DNA of 7,157 nt from Minisyncoccota bacterium (GTDB taxonomy: Bacteria; Patescibacteriota; Minisyncoccia; UBA6257; HR35). This document shows, in pieces, positions 6,433 through 7,157 of the stretch. The notes under the pieces are model-generated. The model saw only the letters and a program-made list of their open reading frames with translations. It was not told where the DNA came from and searched no databases. A program made the translations under genes and the position numbers. Each line of letters begins with the position of its first letter. Position 1 is the first letter of the stretch. Where the stretch lies: the NCBI GenBank assembly GCA_028276075.1, contig JAPYXA010000025.1, positions 1 through 7,157 of the forward strand, written 5' to 3'.

Positions 6433-6905
6433 ATTAGTCTATCTGCTATTTTACTAGCTGCATAAGATTGAGGCTTTATTTTAATTTCAAAACCATAACC
6501 TCTTACAAGATTTATAATCTCCTTTAAAGAAGAAGAACTTTTACCATTTATTCCTAAATCTAGATGGATCTCGAACTCAAGATTCAAGTTTAAATTTGTT
6601 AAAACTTTAAGTAGCTCTTGACTAATATTAATGCTTAAAATTGCTTCCTGCCACAATCTTTCTCCTAAGCTAAATTTTTTACTAATTATTTCTCTTCTCC
6701 AAAAATATCTAGCTCCCTCTCCTATTCTATGTACTACAATAACAGAAACAAAATCAGCTTTAGAATTTAAAAAATATTCCGAATCTGTTCCAACCAATAT
6801 TCGGTAGGTAAAACTGTCATTTGATTTAATAAAATCAACAATTTCACTTATTAACTTATCTTTAGATAATTTTTCGCCTTTAGCAGTCAAAAATTCTTCT
6901 ATCAT
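6429..6905 (-). CDS. YkuK/DUF458 family protein, predicted RNase H-fold nuclease
   Basis: The 158-residue protein matches the YkuK (DUF458) pattern: YRILVGTDSEYF (34-45), VSVIVVHRIGEGARYFWRR (53-71), a helix with E87, IHLDLGINGKSS (113-124) and a C-terminal KPQSYAASKIADRL (144-157). These family signatures have been proposed to form an RNase H-like fold; D41, E87, D116 and D155 are in the right order to be the four acidic metal ligands. The Bacillus relative is known mainly as a protein of unknown function, so substrate and role are not established. It starts 14 bp after the SEDS gene stop codon and its TGA overlaps the tyrS ATG by 4 bp, placing it firmly in this operon with translation genes. 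An AT-rich TATAAT lies upstream but without a fitting -35. The family assignment is good; nuclease activity is an inference. Confidence 0.82.
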   Translation of the reverse strand: MIEEFLTAKGEKLSKDKLISEIVDFIKSNDSFTYRILVGTDSEYFLNSKADFVSVIVVHRIGEGARYFWRREIISKKFSLGERLWQEAILSINISQELLKVLTNLNLNLEFEIHLDLGINGKSSSSLKEIINLVRGYGFEIKIKPQSYAASKIADRLI

Positions 6906-6919
6906 AATTAGATAATTAA

Positions 6920-7157
6920 TTATAACTTAAAATTTGATAAACTTTGAAGAATAGCTAAAAGAGTTAAATCAAAAATTAAGTGAGAACCTCCGTAACTTAG
7001 AAATGGCACAGGTAGCCCTATAATAGGGAAAATTCCAAAATTAACAAGTGAGGTTATTAAATATTTGGCAAGAAAATATTGATAAACAATAAAAGAAAAG
7101 TTTTTAACTAAGGGGTCTTTAGAGAAAAAAATAATTTTAGATATTTCTTTAAGCAAT
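6920..7157 (-). CDS. SEDS family peptidoglycan glycosyltransferase (FtsW/RodA), C-terminal part
   Basis: The frame is open at the right edge and shows the last 78 residues of an integral membrane protein. The leftmost visible codon is TTG, taken here as an internal leucine and not a start. A hydrophobic helix containing FIVYQYFLAKYLITSLVNFG is followed by PIIGLPVPFLSYGGSHLI, the SEDS signature (compare G-x-P-L-P-F-x-S-Y-G-G-S), and a last membrane helix FDLTLLAILQSL. SEDS proteins polymerise lipid II into glycan strands together with class B PBPs, for cell elongation (RodA) or division (FtsW). The visible part cannot decide between RodA, FtsW and SpoVE. It ends with TAA, 14 bp before the YkuK-type gene, and is the most upstream visible gene of the operon. 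Confidence 0.9.
   Translation of the reverse strand, partial: LLKEISKIIFFSKDPLVKNFSFIVYQYFLAKYLITSLVNFGIFPIIGLPVPFLSYGGSHLIFDLTLLAILQSLSNFKL

Noticed and set aside
6906..6960. TATAAT upstream of the YkuK-type gene as a promoter
   Set aside because: No -35-like hexamer at 16-18 bp spacing was found, and the gene is only 14 bp from the preceding stop codon, so cotranscription is simpler.
6920..7156. A complete 78-residue gene starting at TTG 7156
   Set aside because: The sequence is the C-terminal end of a SEDS protein and is open to the window edge; a TTG start would give a meaningless fragment.
1..7157. Recoding of UGA as an amino acid, as in some CPR lineages
   Set aside because: UGA ends the YkuK-type gene, tyrS and rbfA at family-typical lengths, two of them in ATGA overlaps, and no in-frame UGA breaks any conserved gene.
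1..7157. Mobile elements, CRISPR arrays, tRNA or other RNA genes
   Set aside because: No direct repeat arrays, transposase-like frames or cloverleaf-sized noncoding gaps exist; nearly every base is coding.

Overview
This AT-rich window (A+T clearly above 70% by eye) is a dense block of bacterial housekeeping genes in which almost every base is coding. Small size-reduced proteins, gaps of a few bases, 4-bp ATGA gene overlaps, UGA used as an ordinary stop codon and an almost complete lack of Shine-Dalgarno motifs suggest a reduced-genome bacterium. The kinds of short divergent proteins seen (a clipped RbfA, a YkuK-type protein, a tiny Hjc/VRR-like nuclease relative) would fit the Patescibacteria (CPR), but that placement is an inference from style and not proven here.

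Layout. Minus strand, left: dnaE (replicative DNA polymerase III alpha, complete, 395-3553) followed 17 bp downstream by the start of thpR, an RNA 2',3'-cyclic phosphodiesterase cut by the left edge. Plus strand, centre: rnhB (RNase HII), divergent from dnaE with overlapping 5' ends, and convergent with rplS (ribosomal protein L19) with only 3 bp between the stop codons. Minus strand, right: an operon-like run read from right to left: C-terminus of a SEDS protein (FtsW/RodA family, cut by the right edge), a YkuK/DUF458 RNase H-fold protein, tyrS, rbfA, and a small PD-(D/E)XK-like protein. The YkuK gene to tyrS and tyrS to rbfA junctions are 4-bp overlaps and the rbfA to nuclease-like gene junction is a 38-bp overlap. 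rplS follows but has its own strong promoter.

How they fit together. The products serve DNA replication and repair (DnaE, RNase HII, perhaps the nuclease-like protein), translation (TyrRS, L19, RbfA), RNA processing (ThpR, perhaps the YkuK protein) and cell-wall synthesis (SEDS). I see no tRNA, rRNA, CRISPR array, insertion sequence or phage gene, and no gap over 60 bp without a gene.

Most notable. (1) rplS and dnaE, whose start codons are fixed by protein similarity, each have a sigma70-type promoter whose -10 box ends only 8-9 bases before the ATG, which predicts leaderless or nearly leaderless mRNAs. (2) dnaE and rnhB overlap head to head; each in-frame rnhB ATG is the exact antisense of a histidine codon of the DnaE PHP metal-binding motif, and the two candidate promoters lie inside each other's genes. 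(3) The small nuclease-like protein has lost the usual catalytic lysine position. I found no convincing new multi-gene system.
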